Shown: positions 1-6,418, counted from the stretch's first letter. The stretch: DNA of 9,694 nucleotides from an uncultured Alphaproteobacteria bacterium (GCA_937942205.1 CALDFO010000562.1:1-9694); one strand, 5' to 3'. Notes: generated by a model not told the origin, from the letters alone. Program-made: numbers and translations.

Positions 1-30
1 GTGTTGATTTCAAAAGATATTATCTGTTAT

Positions 31-36
31 TGTAAT
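31..36 (+). promoter_or_regulatory. Possible -10 element for the TetR-exporter unit
   Basis: TGTAAT matches the sigma-70 -10 consensus at five of six bases and lies in an AT-rich stretch that contrasts with the GC-rich coding DNA. No convincing -35 is present at the right distance: the best candidate, TTTCAA at 8-13 with a 17-base spacer, matches only three of six. If it is used, transcription would start around position 43, inside the inverted repeat at 38-51, so repressor binding would block initiation. The position is seen; the function is inferred. Confidence 0.35.
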
Positions 37-37
37 T

Positions 38-51
38 ACTGACTGGTCAGT
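38..51. promoter_or_regulatory. Inverted-repeat operator, probably bound by the adjacent TetR protein
   Basis: ACTGAC-TG-GTCAGT is a perfect 6-base inverted repeat around a 2-base centre. It ends 13 bases before the repressor start codon and directly follows the candidate -10. TetR-family dimers typically bind short, nearly palindromic sites of this size next to their own gene, and TGAC...GTCA half-sites are common among them. The inference is autoregulation of the repressor and co-repression of the exporter behind it. A divergent gene left of the window could share the site but is not visible. Confidence 0.7.
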
Positions 52-64
52 TACTAATTGCGGC

Positions 65-712
65 ATGGCCACCCAGCGCTGGACCCGCCGCAAGGAGGCG
101 CGCGCCCCCGAAATCCTGGAGGCGGCTCTGATCTGCTTCGCGCAAAAGGGTTTTGCCCGCACCCGCATGGACGACATCGCCGCCCGCGCCGGCATCACCA
201 AGGGCACCATCTATCTGTATTTCGACAGCAAGGAAGCGGTGTTCAAGGCGCTGGCCCGCCAGTCCATCGGCGAGCGGATGACCGAGATCCTGGCACAGGT
301 CAATGCCAGCGACGGCAAGGCGGCCGACCTGCTGCGTCTGGTGATCGGGGCGATGAGCGATTTCGCCCGCACCAGCGACCGCATCGTGTTGCCACGCGTG
401 CTGCTGGCGGAGGCGGGCACCTTCCCCGAACTGGCCGAATTCTGGCGGCGCGAGATCATCGATCGCGGCCTGGCGCTGTTCGAGACCATCATCCGGCGCG
501 GTATCGCCCAGGGCGAATTCCGCCCCGTGGATCCCGGCCATGCCGCACGGCTGTGCGCCGCGCCATTCCTGGTCATGGTGTTGTGGCGCACCGTCTTCGG
601 CAAGTTCGACGATACGCCCTATGACTATGAGGGCTTGTCGGAAACCCACATCCAGACACTCTTGCGCGGCCTGGCCGTGCCCCACGACCCTTTATCAGGA
701 GCCGCGCCATGA
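65..712 (+). CDS. TetR/AcrR-family transcriptional repressor (CecR/AefR-like)
   Basis: This 215-residue protein has the usual TetR-family length. The N-terminal DNA-binding domain covers about residues 14-60. Its helix-turn-helix is at 35-54 (MDDIAARAGITKGTIYLYF), followed by the conserved SKEAVF at 55-60. The rest is the helical ligand-binding and dimer domain. Its RVLLAEAGTFPELAEFW segment (111-127) resembles the C-terminal domain of AefR-like regulators. It should bind DNA as a dimer and release it on binding a small molecule, which cannot be predicted. The ATG at 65 has no clear Shine-Dalgarno sequence, but it keeps the whole N-terminal domain. The stop overlaps the next start as ATGA, so it is co-transcribed with the exporter it probably controls. 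E. coli CecR (YbiH) sits in the same place before ybhGFSR; this is an analogy of gene order, not proven orthology. Confidence 0.93.
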   Translation: MATQRWTRRKEARAPEILEAALICFAQKGFARTRMDDIAARAGITKGTIYLYFDSKEAVFKALARQSIGERMTEILAQVNASDGKAADLLRLVIGAMSDFARTSDRIVLPRVLLAEAGTFPELAEFWRREIIDRGLALFETIIRRGIAQGEFRPVDPGHAARLCAAPFLVMVLWRTVFGKFDDTPYDYEGLSETHIQTLLRGLAVPHDPLSGAAP

Positions 713-1527
713 AGCGCCTTGTTCTCGTCCTTTTGCTGGCGCTGGGCGCTTGCGGCGAAAAGCCGGAAGAAGGCTGGCTGGGCTATGCCGAGGGCGACAG
801 CGCGATGGCCGCCGCGCCGCAGGCCGGATGGCTGACCGATCTCAAGGTCGAGCGCGGCCAGGTGGTGAAGCGCGGCGATCTGCTGTTCGTGCTCGACAAT
901 ACCAGCCAGCAGGCCGGGCGCGATCAGGCGCAGGGCGCGCTGGCCCAGGCCCGCGCCGCGCTGCGCCAGGAGCAGGCGAACCTGGCCTATGCCCGCACCG
1001 AACTGGCGCGGCAGGACAGCCTGGCACGCGCCAATGCCGGAACGCCCACCCAGCGCGACCTGGCCCGCACCAACGCCCAGCAATCGGCGGCGCGGGTGGC
1101 GCAGTTGCAGGCCCAGATCCGCCAGATGGAAGCGGGGCTGGAAAGCGCCGCCTATGGCCTGTCGCAGCGTCAGGTCACCGCCCAGACCGAAGGCCCGGTG
1201 CAGGATATCTATTTCCGCCCCGGCGAATATGTCGCCGCCGCCACGCCCGTCGTCTCCATCCTGCCGCCGGCCAATATCTATGCCCGCTTCTTCGTGCCCC
1301 AGTCGCAGCTTGTGGGCGTGAAGCTGGGCCAGAAGGTTCAGATCGCTTGCGACGGCTGCAAGCCGATGACCGCCACCATCACCTTCATCGCCACGCAGGT
1401 GGAATATACCCCGCCGGTGATCTTCTCCATCGGTAACCGCGAGAAGCTGGTGTTCAAGCTGGAGGCGCGGAGCGCGGGCGGTTTGCCCATCCATCCCGGC
1501 CAGCCCCTGACGGTGAAGCCGCTTTGA
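709..1527 (+). CDS. Lipoprotein membrane fusion (HlyD/YbhG-like) subunit of an ABC exporter
   Basis: This 272-residue periplasmic adaptor should link the inner-membrane ABC transporter to an outer-membrane channel. A short basic start and hydrophobic stretch lead to the lipobox-like LGAC with Cys15 as lipidation site, so it is probably a membrane-anchored lipoprotein. Residues 40-63 form the first half of the lipoyl-like domain. Residues 67-147, rich in Ala, Gln and Arg, form the coiled-coil hairpin. Residues 157-185 are the second lipoyl half, and about 187-250 the beta-barrel. The barrel ends with EYTPPVIFS and NREKLVFKLEA, which I associate with the YbhG-type subgroup. A CDGC pair (Cys216, Cys219) in the barrel could form a disulfide. 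AGGAG at 697-701 lies 7 bases before the ATG. The start overlaps the repressor stop, and the stop overlaps the ATPase start. No outer-membrane channel gene is in the window. Confidence 0.92.
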   Translation: MKRLVLVLLLALGACGEKPEEGWLGYAEGDSAMAAAPQAGWLTDLKVERGQVVKRGDLLFVLDNTSQQAGRDQAQGALAQARAALRQEQANLAYARTELARQDSLARANAGTPTQRDLARTNAQQSAARVAQLQAQIRQMEAGLESAAYGLSQRQVTAQTEGPVQDIYFRPGEYVAAATPVVSILPPANIYARFFVPQSQLVGVKLGQKVQIACDGCKPMTATITFIATQVEYTPPVIFSIGNREKLVFKLEARSAGGLPIHPGQPLTVKPL

Positions 1528-2438
1528 GCACGCCGCTCGCCATTGATGTGAAAGGTCTGACCAAACGCTTCGGCAGAAAGGTGGCGGTGGATCACATCGA
1601 CATCGCGGTACCGCAGGGCGAAGTCTGGGGCTTTCTGGGGCCCAACGGCTCGGGCAAGACCACCACCATCCGCATGTTGTGCGGGCTGCTTCATGCCGAT
1701 GAAGGCAGCGGCACTTGCCTGGGGCTGGATTTGCGCACCCAGTCCGAGGCGATCAAGCGCCAGGTCGGCTACATGACCCAGAAATTCAGCTTCTGGGAGG
1801 ATCTGTCGATCCGCGAAAATCTGGAATTCGTCGCGCGCCTCTATGGTGTCGCCGATCCCAGGCGGCGGGTGGACCAGACGCTGGACCGGCTGGGCCTGAC
1901 CAAGCGGCAGGACCAGCTTGCCGGTCAGCTTTCCGGCGGCTGGAAGCAGCGCATGGCGCTGGCGGCCTGCATGTTGCACGATCCCAGGCTGCTGCTGCTG
2001 GACGAGCCGACGGCGGGGGTGGACCCCAAGGCGCGGCGCGATTTCTGGGAGGAAATCCATGCCCTCTCCGCACAGGGGCTGACGGGTCTGGTCTCCACCC
2101 ATTACATGGACGAAGCCGAACGCTGCGACCGCATCGTCTATATCCTGAACGGAAAAATGGTGACGCGCGGCTCGGTGGCCGAGGTGATCGCCGAATCCGG
2201 CCTGGTCACCTTCACCCTGGAAGGCGATGCGGTGCGCCATCTGGTGCAGGAGATTCAGGGTAAGCCCGGCGTGGATTATGCCGGATTCTTCGGCGCCGCC
2301 CTGCATGCCAGCGGCCGCGACCGCGCTGCGCTGGAAGCCGCCATCGCGCCCTACCGGGACCGGCCCGGCCTGACCATCTTTGAATCCCCGCCTAGCCTGG
2401 AGGATGTCTTCATCCACCTGCAGGAGGAGGCGCGATGA
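1524..2438 (+). CDS. ABC transporter ATP-binding protein (YbhF/CcmA-like drug-efflux type)
   Basis: This 304-residue ATPase powers the exporter from the cytoplasmic face. All core motifs are present: Walker A GPNGSGKTT (39-47), Q-loop Gln86, signature LSGGW (136-140), Walker B LLLLDEP (156-162) with catalytic Glu161, D-loop AGVD (164-167) and H-loop His193. Trp replaces the usual Gln after LSGG, which I recall as common in YbhF-like transporters. About 100 residues follow the nucleotide-binding domain and end with SLEDVFIHL, typical of the ABC-2 exporter ATPase group. The start is TTG at 1524 within the overlap TTGA. No ATG lies before the first conserved strand, and the next option, GTG 1548, would cut into it. 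It has one nucleotide-binding domain, where E. coli YbhF has two, so it presumably works as a homodimer. It overlaps the permease gene as ATGA. Confidence 0.94.
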   Translation: MSTPLAIDVKGLTKRFGRKVAVDHIDIAVPQGEVWGFLGPNGSGKTTTIRMLCGLLHADEGSGTCLGLDLRTQSEAIKRQVGYMTQKFSFWEDLSIRENLEFVARLYGVADPRRRVDQTLDRLGLTKRQDQLAGQLSGGWKQRMALAACMLHDPRLLLLDEPTAGVDPKARRDFWEEIHALSAQGLTGLVSTHYMDEAERCDRIVYILNGKMVTRGSVAEVIAESGLVTFTLEGDAVRHLVQEIQGKPGVDYAGFFGAALHASGRDRAALEAAIAPYRDRPGLTIFESPPSLEDVFIHLQEEAR

Positions 2439-3565
2439 ATTTTTCGCTGCGCCGGGCCTGGGCCATCCTGGTCAAGGAATTCCTGCAGATGCGCCGCGAC
2501 CGGCTGACCCTGGGCATGGTGGTGGGTGTGCCGCTGATGCAGCTTTTCCTGTTCGGCTTCGCCATCAACCTCAATCCGAAAGACCTGCCCGCCGCCGTCG
2601 CGATCAGCGATCCGGGACCGTTCGCCCGCTCCATCGTCGCGGCGCTGTCCAATTCCAGCTACTTCAAGATCGTCGAGCAGACCAACGATCCCGTCCATGC
2701 CCGCCGCCTGCTGCAGGAAGGCAAGGTGGTGTTCGTGGTGGAGATTCCGCCCAACTTCTCGCGCGACATCGTGCGCGGCCAGCGCCCCGACCTGCTGATC
2801 GAAGCCGACGCCACCGACCCGGCCGCGGGATCCTATGCGCTGGCGGCCTTCAACCAGCTTGCCGCCACGGCGCTGCGCGACGATCTGGTGGGACCGCTGG
2901 CGGGCAGGGCGCAGGGCCCGCCGCCCTTCAACAGCGTCTCGCATCTGCTCTACAATCCCGAATCCAACACCCAGTACAATATCGTGCCGGGTCTGCTGGC
3001 GATCATCCTGACCATGACCATGGTGCTGATGACCTGCCTGGCCCTGACGCGCGAGCGTGAGCGCGGCACCTATGAGAATCTGATCGCCATGCCGGCCACG
3101 CCGCTGGAGATCATGATCGGCAAGATCGCGCCCAATATCGCGGTGGGCGCGGTCCAGAGCGTCATCATCCTCTTGATGGCGCGGTTCGCCTTCCATGTGC
3201 CGATGATCGGCTCGCTGGGCCTCCTGGCCGGGGCGCTGGCCATCTATGTCATCGCCAACCTGGCGGTGGGCTATACCTTTTCCACCATCGCCCAGAGCCA
3301 GCTTCAGGCGATGCAGATGACGACCTTTTTCCTGTTGCCCGCCATCCTGTTGTCGGGCTTCGCCTTTCCCTTCATGGGAATGCCGGTCTGGGCGCAATGG
3401 ATCGGCGAGGTGCTGCCCGCCACCCATTTCCTGCGCATCATCCGGGGCGTGCTGCTGAAGGATAACGGGTTCGCGGAAAGCTGGCCCGACATCTGGCCCC
3501 TGCTGCTGTTCACCGTCACGATGGGCAGCATCGCCCTGCTGCGTTTCCGCCGCACGCTCGATTAG
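2435..3565 (+). CDS. ABC-2 type exporter permease (YbhS/YbhR-like)
   Basis: This 376-residue inner-membrane protein is the usual length for YbhS and YbhR. Segment 1 lies at about residues 24-44. A large periplasmic domain follows at about 46-180, typical of drug-efflux ABC-2 permeases. Five more segments lie near 184-204, 229-249, 259-281, 294-314 and 352-369. The cytoplasmic RERERGTYENL (206-216) after segment 2 is the conserved coupling region of the family. The first 20 residues (RRAWAILVKEFLQMRRD) form the usual amphipathic N-terminal helix. A strong AGGAGG-type site lies just before the ATG, which overlaps the ATPase stop. Only one permease gene is present, so the transporter probably uses a homodimer where the E. 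coli system has two permeases. The substrate is unknown; cationic drugs or envelope lipids are possible from the family, but neither is shown here. Confidence 0.93.
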   Translation: MNFSLRRAWAILVKEFLQMRRDRLTLGMVVGVPLMQLFLFGFAINLNPKDLPAAVAISDPGPFARSIVAALSNSSYFKIVEQTNDPVHARRLLQEGKVVFVVEIPPNFSRDIVRGQRPDLLIEADATDPAAGSYALAAFNQLAATALRDDLVGPLAGRAQGPPPFNSVSHLLYNPESNTQYNIVPGLLAIILTMTMVLMTCLALTRERERGTYENLIAMPATPLEIMIGKIAPNIAVGAVQSVIILLMARFAFHVPMIGSLGLLAGALAIYVIANLAVGYTFSTIAQSQLQAMQMTTFFLLPAILLSGFAFPFMGMPVWAQWIGEVLPATHFLRIIRGVLLKDNGFAESWPDIWPLLLFTVTMGSIALLRFRRTLD

Positions 3566-3576
3566 GTTTTTGGGGA

Positions 3577-4920
3577 CTAGGTCTCCGGTATCGCCTTGCC
3601 GCGCTGCGGGCTGAGCAGATAGGCGATCCCGATCGCCGCGATCATGCCGATGGCGATGGCCGGGCCGCGCCAGTCGCTCTGCATCACCTGGCCGCCGATC
3701 ATCACCAGACAGACGGCGGCGCCCAGCATCGGCACCAGCACCGGCGCGTTGAAGCGGCCCGGCATGTCGCCGTCGCGGCGCTTGAGCACCACCAGGGCGG
3801 CGTTGACGATGGTGAAGACGATCAGCAGCAGCAATACGGTCGCGCCCGCCAGCTGGGTGATGTCGCCCGCGAACTGCAACAGCGCGATGATGACGAACAG
3901 GACCAGGATGGCGACATGCGGGGTGCGGCGGCGGCCATGCACCTTGCCCAGCGCGGCGGGCAGCAGTCCTTGCCGCGACAGGCCGTACAACATGCGCGAT
4001 CCCATCACGGTGTTGACCAGCGCGGTATTGGCGACGGCGGCGATGGTGATGAAAGTGAAGCCGACGGCGGGGAACCAGGGCGCGGCCCGCGCGACCACGG
4101 CGCGCAGGGGCGCGGGCGCCTCGGCCAGTTCCTGCCAGGGCACGGTGGAGACGGCGGTGACGGAAACGGCCAGATAGAGGACCGAGACGATCAGCATAGC
4201 CCCGATCATGGCGATGGGCATGTTGCGCTCGGGCCTTTTCACTTCCTCCGACACGTTCAGCATGTCCTCGAAGCCCAGGAACGAGAAGAAGGTCAGCACC
4301 GCGCCCTGTAGCAGCAGCGCCCCGGTCAGCGCCCCGTCCGGATTGGCGGGGGTGACGGGAATCTGGGTCAGGTCGGTATCGCCCCAGAAGCGGAAGCCCA
4401 CCGCGATCACCAGGACCAGGCCGCCGGCCTCGATCAGGGTGCAGACGGTGTTGGCCCAGAGCGATTCCGAAATGCCGCGATAGACGACGGCGCCGACCAG
4501 CATCAGGAAGCCGACGGCCAGCAGGATGATCTCCAGCGGCACGCCCGCCACCGACAGGCCGGTCTGCCAGCCCAGCAGGCTGTTGAGATTGAGCGCCACC
4601 ACCTTGGACTGGGTGGCGGAGGAGGCGATGCCCGAGGCCACCACCGCCAGCCCCACCACATAACTCAGCCAGGGCCGCCCATAGGCGCGGTGCGTGGCAT
4701 AGGCCGCGCCCGCCGCCTTGGGATAGCGTGAGGCGATGGAGGCATAGCTCAGTCCGGTCAGCAGGGCCGCCACCATGGCGACCAGGAAGGCCATCCACAT
4801 GGCGCTGCCCAGAATGCCCGCCGCCTTGCCCACCAGGCCATAGATGCCAGCGCCCATCATGGAGCCGATGCCGTACAGCATCATCTGGCCGGGGCCGATC
4901 GCGCGGTTCAGGGATGTCAT
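3577..4920 (-). CDS. APC-superfamily amino acid permease
   Basis: This 447-residue integral membrane protein has about 12 predicted helices and looks full length. Segment 1 carries the glycine-rich GIGSMMGAGIYGLVG (17-31), the substrate-binding unwound helix of the APC fold. Residues 206-240 contain GAVLTFFSFLGFEDM followed by SEEVKRPERNMPIAM, a hallmark of bacterial amino acid permeases and cationic amino acid transporter-like proteins. It should import or exchange an amino acid or related amine across the inner membrane by a secondary mechanism. The substrate cannot be assigned. The ATG at 4918-4920 lacks a strong ribosome binding site. A good promoter lies about 80-110 bases upstream, with a dyad inside it. 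The gene converges on the exporter permease with 11 bases between the stop codons. Nothing ties it functionally to the exporter. Confidence 0.93.
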   Translation of the reverse strand: MTSLNRAIGPGQMMLYGIGSMMGAGIYGLVGKAAGILGSAMWMAFLVAMVAALLTGLSYASIASRYPKAAGAAYATHRAYGRPWLSYVVGLAVVASGIASSATQSKVVALNLNSLLGWQTGLSVAGVPLEIILLAVGFLMLVGAVVYRGISESLWANTVCTLIEAGGLVLVIAVGFRFWGDTDLTQIPVTPANPDGALTGALLLQGAVLTFFSFLGFEDMLNVSEEVKRPERNMPIAMIGAMLIVSVLYLAVSVTAVSTVPWQELAEAPAPLRAVVARAAPWFPAVGFTFITIAAVANTALVNTVMGSRMLYGLSRQGLLPAALGKVHGRRRTPHVAILVLFVIIALLQFAGDITQLAGATVLLLLIVFTIVNAALVVLKRRDGDMPGRFNAPVLVPMLGAAVCLVMIGGQVMQSDWRGPAIAIGMIAAIGIAYLLSPQRGKAIPET

Positions 4921-4942
4921 AGCACCGGTCTCAAAAGGGAAG

Positions 4943-4957
4943 GGGCCAAAATGGCCC
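4943..4957 (-). other. Small leader hairpin before the amino acid permease
   Basis: GGGCC and GGCCC are perfect 5-base arms around a 5-base loop. In the permease transcript the hairpin lies between the predicted promoter and the start codon, about 22 bases before the ATG. A CCTTCCCTTTT tract follows it in the same RNA. It could affect translation or act as a weak attenuator, but the U content is low and the stem short, so it may mean nothing. Confidence 0.3.
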
Positions 4958-5003
4958 GGATCGGGCAGGGGTGAAAGTGCCGAAATCCCCGGCGGTGGCG
5001 ATG

Positions 5004-5033
5004 GTTATAATTGCGTATGATAATCACTTGCAA
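5004..5033 (-). promoter_or_regulatory. Sigma-70 type promoter for the amino acid permease
   Basis: On the minus strand, the -35 TTGCAA (5028-5033, four of six) is followed after 18 bases by TATAAC (5004-5009, five of six), or after 17 bases by TTATAA (5005-5010). The region is clearly AT-rich against its surroundings. It would give a leader of about 75 bases before the ATG at 4920. On the plus strand the same stretch holds TATAAT (5006-5011) and GATAAT (5019-5024), possible -10 elements for the divergent small gene. Neither has a good -35. Confidence 0.6.
5011..5033. promoter_or_regulatory. 23-base dyad operator candidate, partly Fur-box-like
   Basis: The sequence reads TTGC-N3-TGAT-A-ATCA-N3-GCAA, with eight of eleven position pairs symmetric around A5022. 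It fills the space between the -35 and -10 of the minus-strand promoter and overlaps possible plus-strand -10 elements. A dimeric regulator bound here could therefore control both divergent genes. Positions 5013-5031 match the classical 19-base Fur consensus at 13 of 19 bases, including the intact core GATAATCA. The symmetry is seen directly. The identity of the regulator is inference, and a Lrp-, GntR- or LysR-type protein is also possible for an amino acid transporter. Confidence 0.55.
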
Positions 5034-5113
5034 ATATGGGGCGCGGGAATTATGGAAGGCGGGTTCGTTGCATCCCCCGGCGTCGGCGCGGATGCGGTGG
5101 TCAGGAGGCGCGC

Positions 5114-5614
5114 ATGTCCGGTCCCGTCATGTCTGAAGAACTGCCGCTGAACATCCTGCGGACTCCCGAACTGCTGCTGCTGGCGACCTTGCGGCTGTTC
5201 GCCCAAAGCGCCTGGCGGGAAACGCCCATGGATTGGTCGGATGGGCTGCGCGCCGCCGGTCAGCCGCCGGCCAGCATCGACGCACTGACGCGGCTGTTCG
5301 AGATCATCGCCGTCGCGCCCCGGCGCAGGCTGGCGATCGCCTGTATGCACCAGACGGTCCTGACCCCTGATGAATACCGCTTTCTGTCGATGATCGCGGC
5401 GCTCCAGCACAAGGCGGCGGACGAGGCGCGGGAGACCTTGCAGATATGGGTGGCCCCCGCGGCGGCGCGGCTGGCCTTGCCGTGCGCCCGGTTGCTGGCC
5501 GAGGGACTGGCGCGCCAAGGCTACCGGCTGCCGCGGCGATGGCGCCATCTGCCCGAGCCGATCGAGGCGTCGGCGGGCAGCCTGGAGCGGCCCGTGGCCT
5601 TTTATCTTCACTGA
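5114..5614 (+). CDS. Hypothetical protein of 166 residues
   Basis: I do not recognise this protein. I chose ATG 5114 because AGGAGG (5103-5108) lies 5 bases upstream. The in-frame ATG at 5036 would add an unconvincing Arg- and Cys-rich tail, and ATG 5129 is another possible start. The product appears cytoplasmic and mostly helical, with no signal peptide, no clear membrane segment and no zinc or catalytic motif I can name. Visible features are PELLLLATLRLFAQSAW near the N-terminus, ASIDALTRLFEIIAVAPRRRLAI in the middle, and an Ala/Leu-rich stretch with RLPRRWRHLPEP near the end. Codon use resembles its neighbours, which supports a real gene. It diverges from the amino acid permease across the dyad at 5011-5033 and lies 216 bases before the sigma factor gene, so it may be regulated with either. 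Its role is unknown. Confidence 0.75.
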   Translation: MSGPVMSEELPLNILRTPELLLLATLRLFAQSAWRETPMDWSDGLRAAGQPPASIDALTRLFEIIAVAPRRRLAIACMHQTVLTPDEYRFLSMIAALQHKAADEARETLQIWVAPAAARLALPCARLLAEGLARQGYRLPRRWRHLPEPIEASAGSLERPVAFYLH

Positions 5615-5636
5615 TCCGGTATCTTCACGGATCTGG
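5603..5636. repeat. Two 17-base tandem repeats across the end of the small gene
   Basis: TATCTTCACTGATCCGG (5603-5619) is followed immediately by TATCTTCACGGATCTGG (5620-5636), with 15 of 17 bases identical. The first copy contains the stop codon of the hypothetical gene (TGA 5612-5614); in the second copy that TGA has become GGA. The pattern fits a recent local duplication. A pair of binding sites for a regulator of the downstream sigma gene is a less likely alternative. Confidence 0.7.
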
Positions 5637-5689
5637 CCGGCTTGCCGTCATGCCGCGCGATCCGGCGGGCCCCGCATTTCCCCGATCCG

Positions 5690-5706
5690 CCACCCTTGCG
5701 GGGTGG
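5690..5706. terminator. Hairpin between the small gene and the sigma factor gene
   Basis: CCACCC and GGGTGG form a 6-base stem around the loop TTGCG, and TCCG/CGGA can extend it past a 2-base bulge. It lies 76 bases after the stop of the hypothetical gene. No run of T follows on either strand, so as an intrinsic terminator it is weak. It may instead be structure in a long leader of the sigma gene. The rest of 5637-5830 shows no clear promoter apart from a poor TAAACT at 5775-5780. Confidence 0.3.
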
Positions 5707-5830
5707 GCCGGAAAGAATTTCGTGGGGGATTTTGTGCCGTCATTCGTCCCTCGGCAAGCCGGGCCGCGATGGGCTAAACTGCGCCCGGGGGACAGACCGG
5801 AGAAACCGGCGCGCGAAGCCCCAGGGAGCA

Positions 5831-6418
5831 ATGCCGGGGCGCATGGCCGAGAAAGCGGTAGACGACTGGTTCATGCAAGATGTACTGCCGCTGGAGCCTA
5901 TGCTCACCCGTTTCCTTCAGCGCAACTGGCGCAATGCGGCCGAAATCGGCGACCTGCGCCAGGAAACCTATGCGCGCGTCTATGAGGCGGCGCGGCGGGA
6001 ACGCCCGCTTCAGGTCAAGCCGTTCCTGTTCCAGACCGCGCGCAACCTGATGATCGACCGGCTGCGGCGTCAGAATGTGGTGTCCTTGGAAAGCATGGCG
6101 GATTTCGACTGGCTGAATATCTCGGATGACCAGCCGTCCTCGGAGGCCACGGTCGCCGCGCGCCAGGAACTGCGCGTGTTGCAGGCGGCGCTGGACGCGC
6201 TGCCGGCGCGTTGTCGCCAGATCGTGGTGCTGCGCAAGGTCGAGGGCTTGTCGCAGAAGGAAGTCGCCACCCATATGGGCATCGCGGTGGATACGGTGGA
6301 AAATCAGGTCGCCAAAGGTATGCGGCTTCTGGCCCAGGCGATGAGCGGCCGCCGCGGCGCCGTGGCCACCGAAGCGCGCCGCTTCAACGCCTTGCGGAAG
6401 TCACGCGATGTCCAGTGA
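5831..6418 (+). CDS. FecI-type ECF RNA polymerase sigma factor
   Basis: This 195-residue protein is an extracytoplasmic-function sigma factor of the kind paired with FecR proteins. Region 2 lies at about residues 24-82, with LRQETYARVYEAARR and the promoter-melting stretch KPFLFQTARNLMIDRLRR. Region 4 is at about 113-170: ALDALPARCRQIVVLRKVEGLS followed by the -35-binding helix-turn-helix QKEVATHMGIAVDTVENQV. It has no extra C-terminal domain. The start is uncertain. ATG 5831 has AGG at 5823-5825 with 5-base spacing, and ATG 5843 lies 14 bases after GGAG. The reading frame is open back to 5642, but that N-terminus is Pro/Arg-rich and unlike the family. The 3' end overlaps the FecR gene by 11 bases, fixing the pair. 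It should direct transcription of the receptor when FecR signals, as in ferric citrate or pyoverdine-type cell-surface signalling. Confidence 0.93.
   Translation: MPGRMAEKAVDDWFMQDVLPLEPMLTRFLQRNWRNAAEIGDLRQETYARVYEAARRERPLQVKPFLFQTARNLMIDRLRRQNVVSLESMADFDWLNISDDQPSSEATVAARQELRVLQAALDALPARCRQIVVLRKVEGLSQKEVATHMGIAVDTVENQVAKGMRLLAQAMSGRRGAVATEARRFNALRKSRDVQ

Noticed and set aside
540..1436. Overlapping plus-strand open frame across the repressor and fusion protein
   Set aside because: It is a shifted frame of two well-supported genes, and its product is an Arg/Gly/Ala-rich sequence with no family features.
3572..3586. Hairpin GGGGAC-TAG-GTCTCC between the convergent genes as a terminator
   Set aside because: The stem needs a G-U pair on one strand and has a mismatch on the other, and no T run follows on either strand. 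I see no convincing terminator for either gene here.
2351..4798. An 815-codon open frame on the minus strand
   Set aside because: It lies antisense to the exporter permease and in another frame of the amino acid permease. Its product is low-complexity Gly/Arg/His-rich without recognisable domains, a typical shadow in GC-rich DNA.
5036..5113. Longer N-terminus for the hypothetical protein from ATG 5036
   Set aside because: The added residues are Arg/Gly/Cys-rich, the start overlaps the promoter region, and ATG 5114 has a strong AGGAGG site at good spacing.
5642..5830. Longer N-terminus for the sigma factor from ATG 5642
   Set aside because: The extra residues are Pro/Arg-rich and unlike any FecI-type sigma, and the stretch includes the hairpin at 5690-5706.
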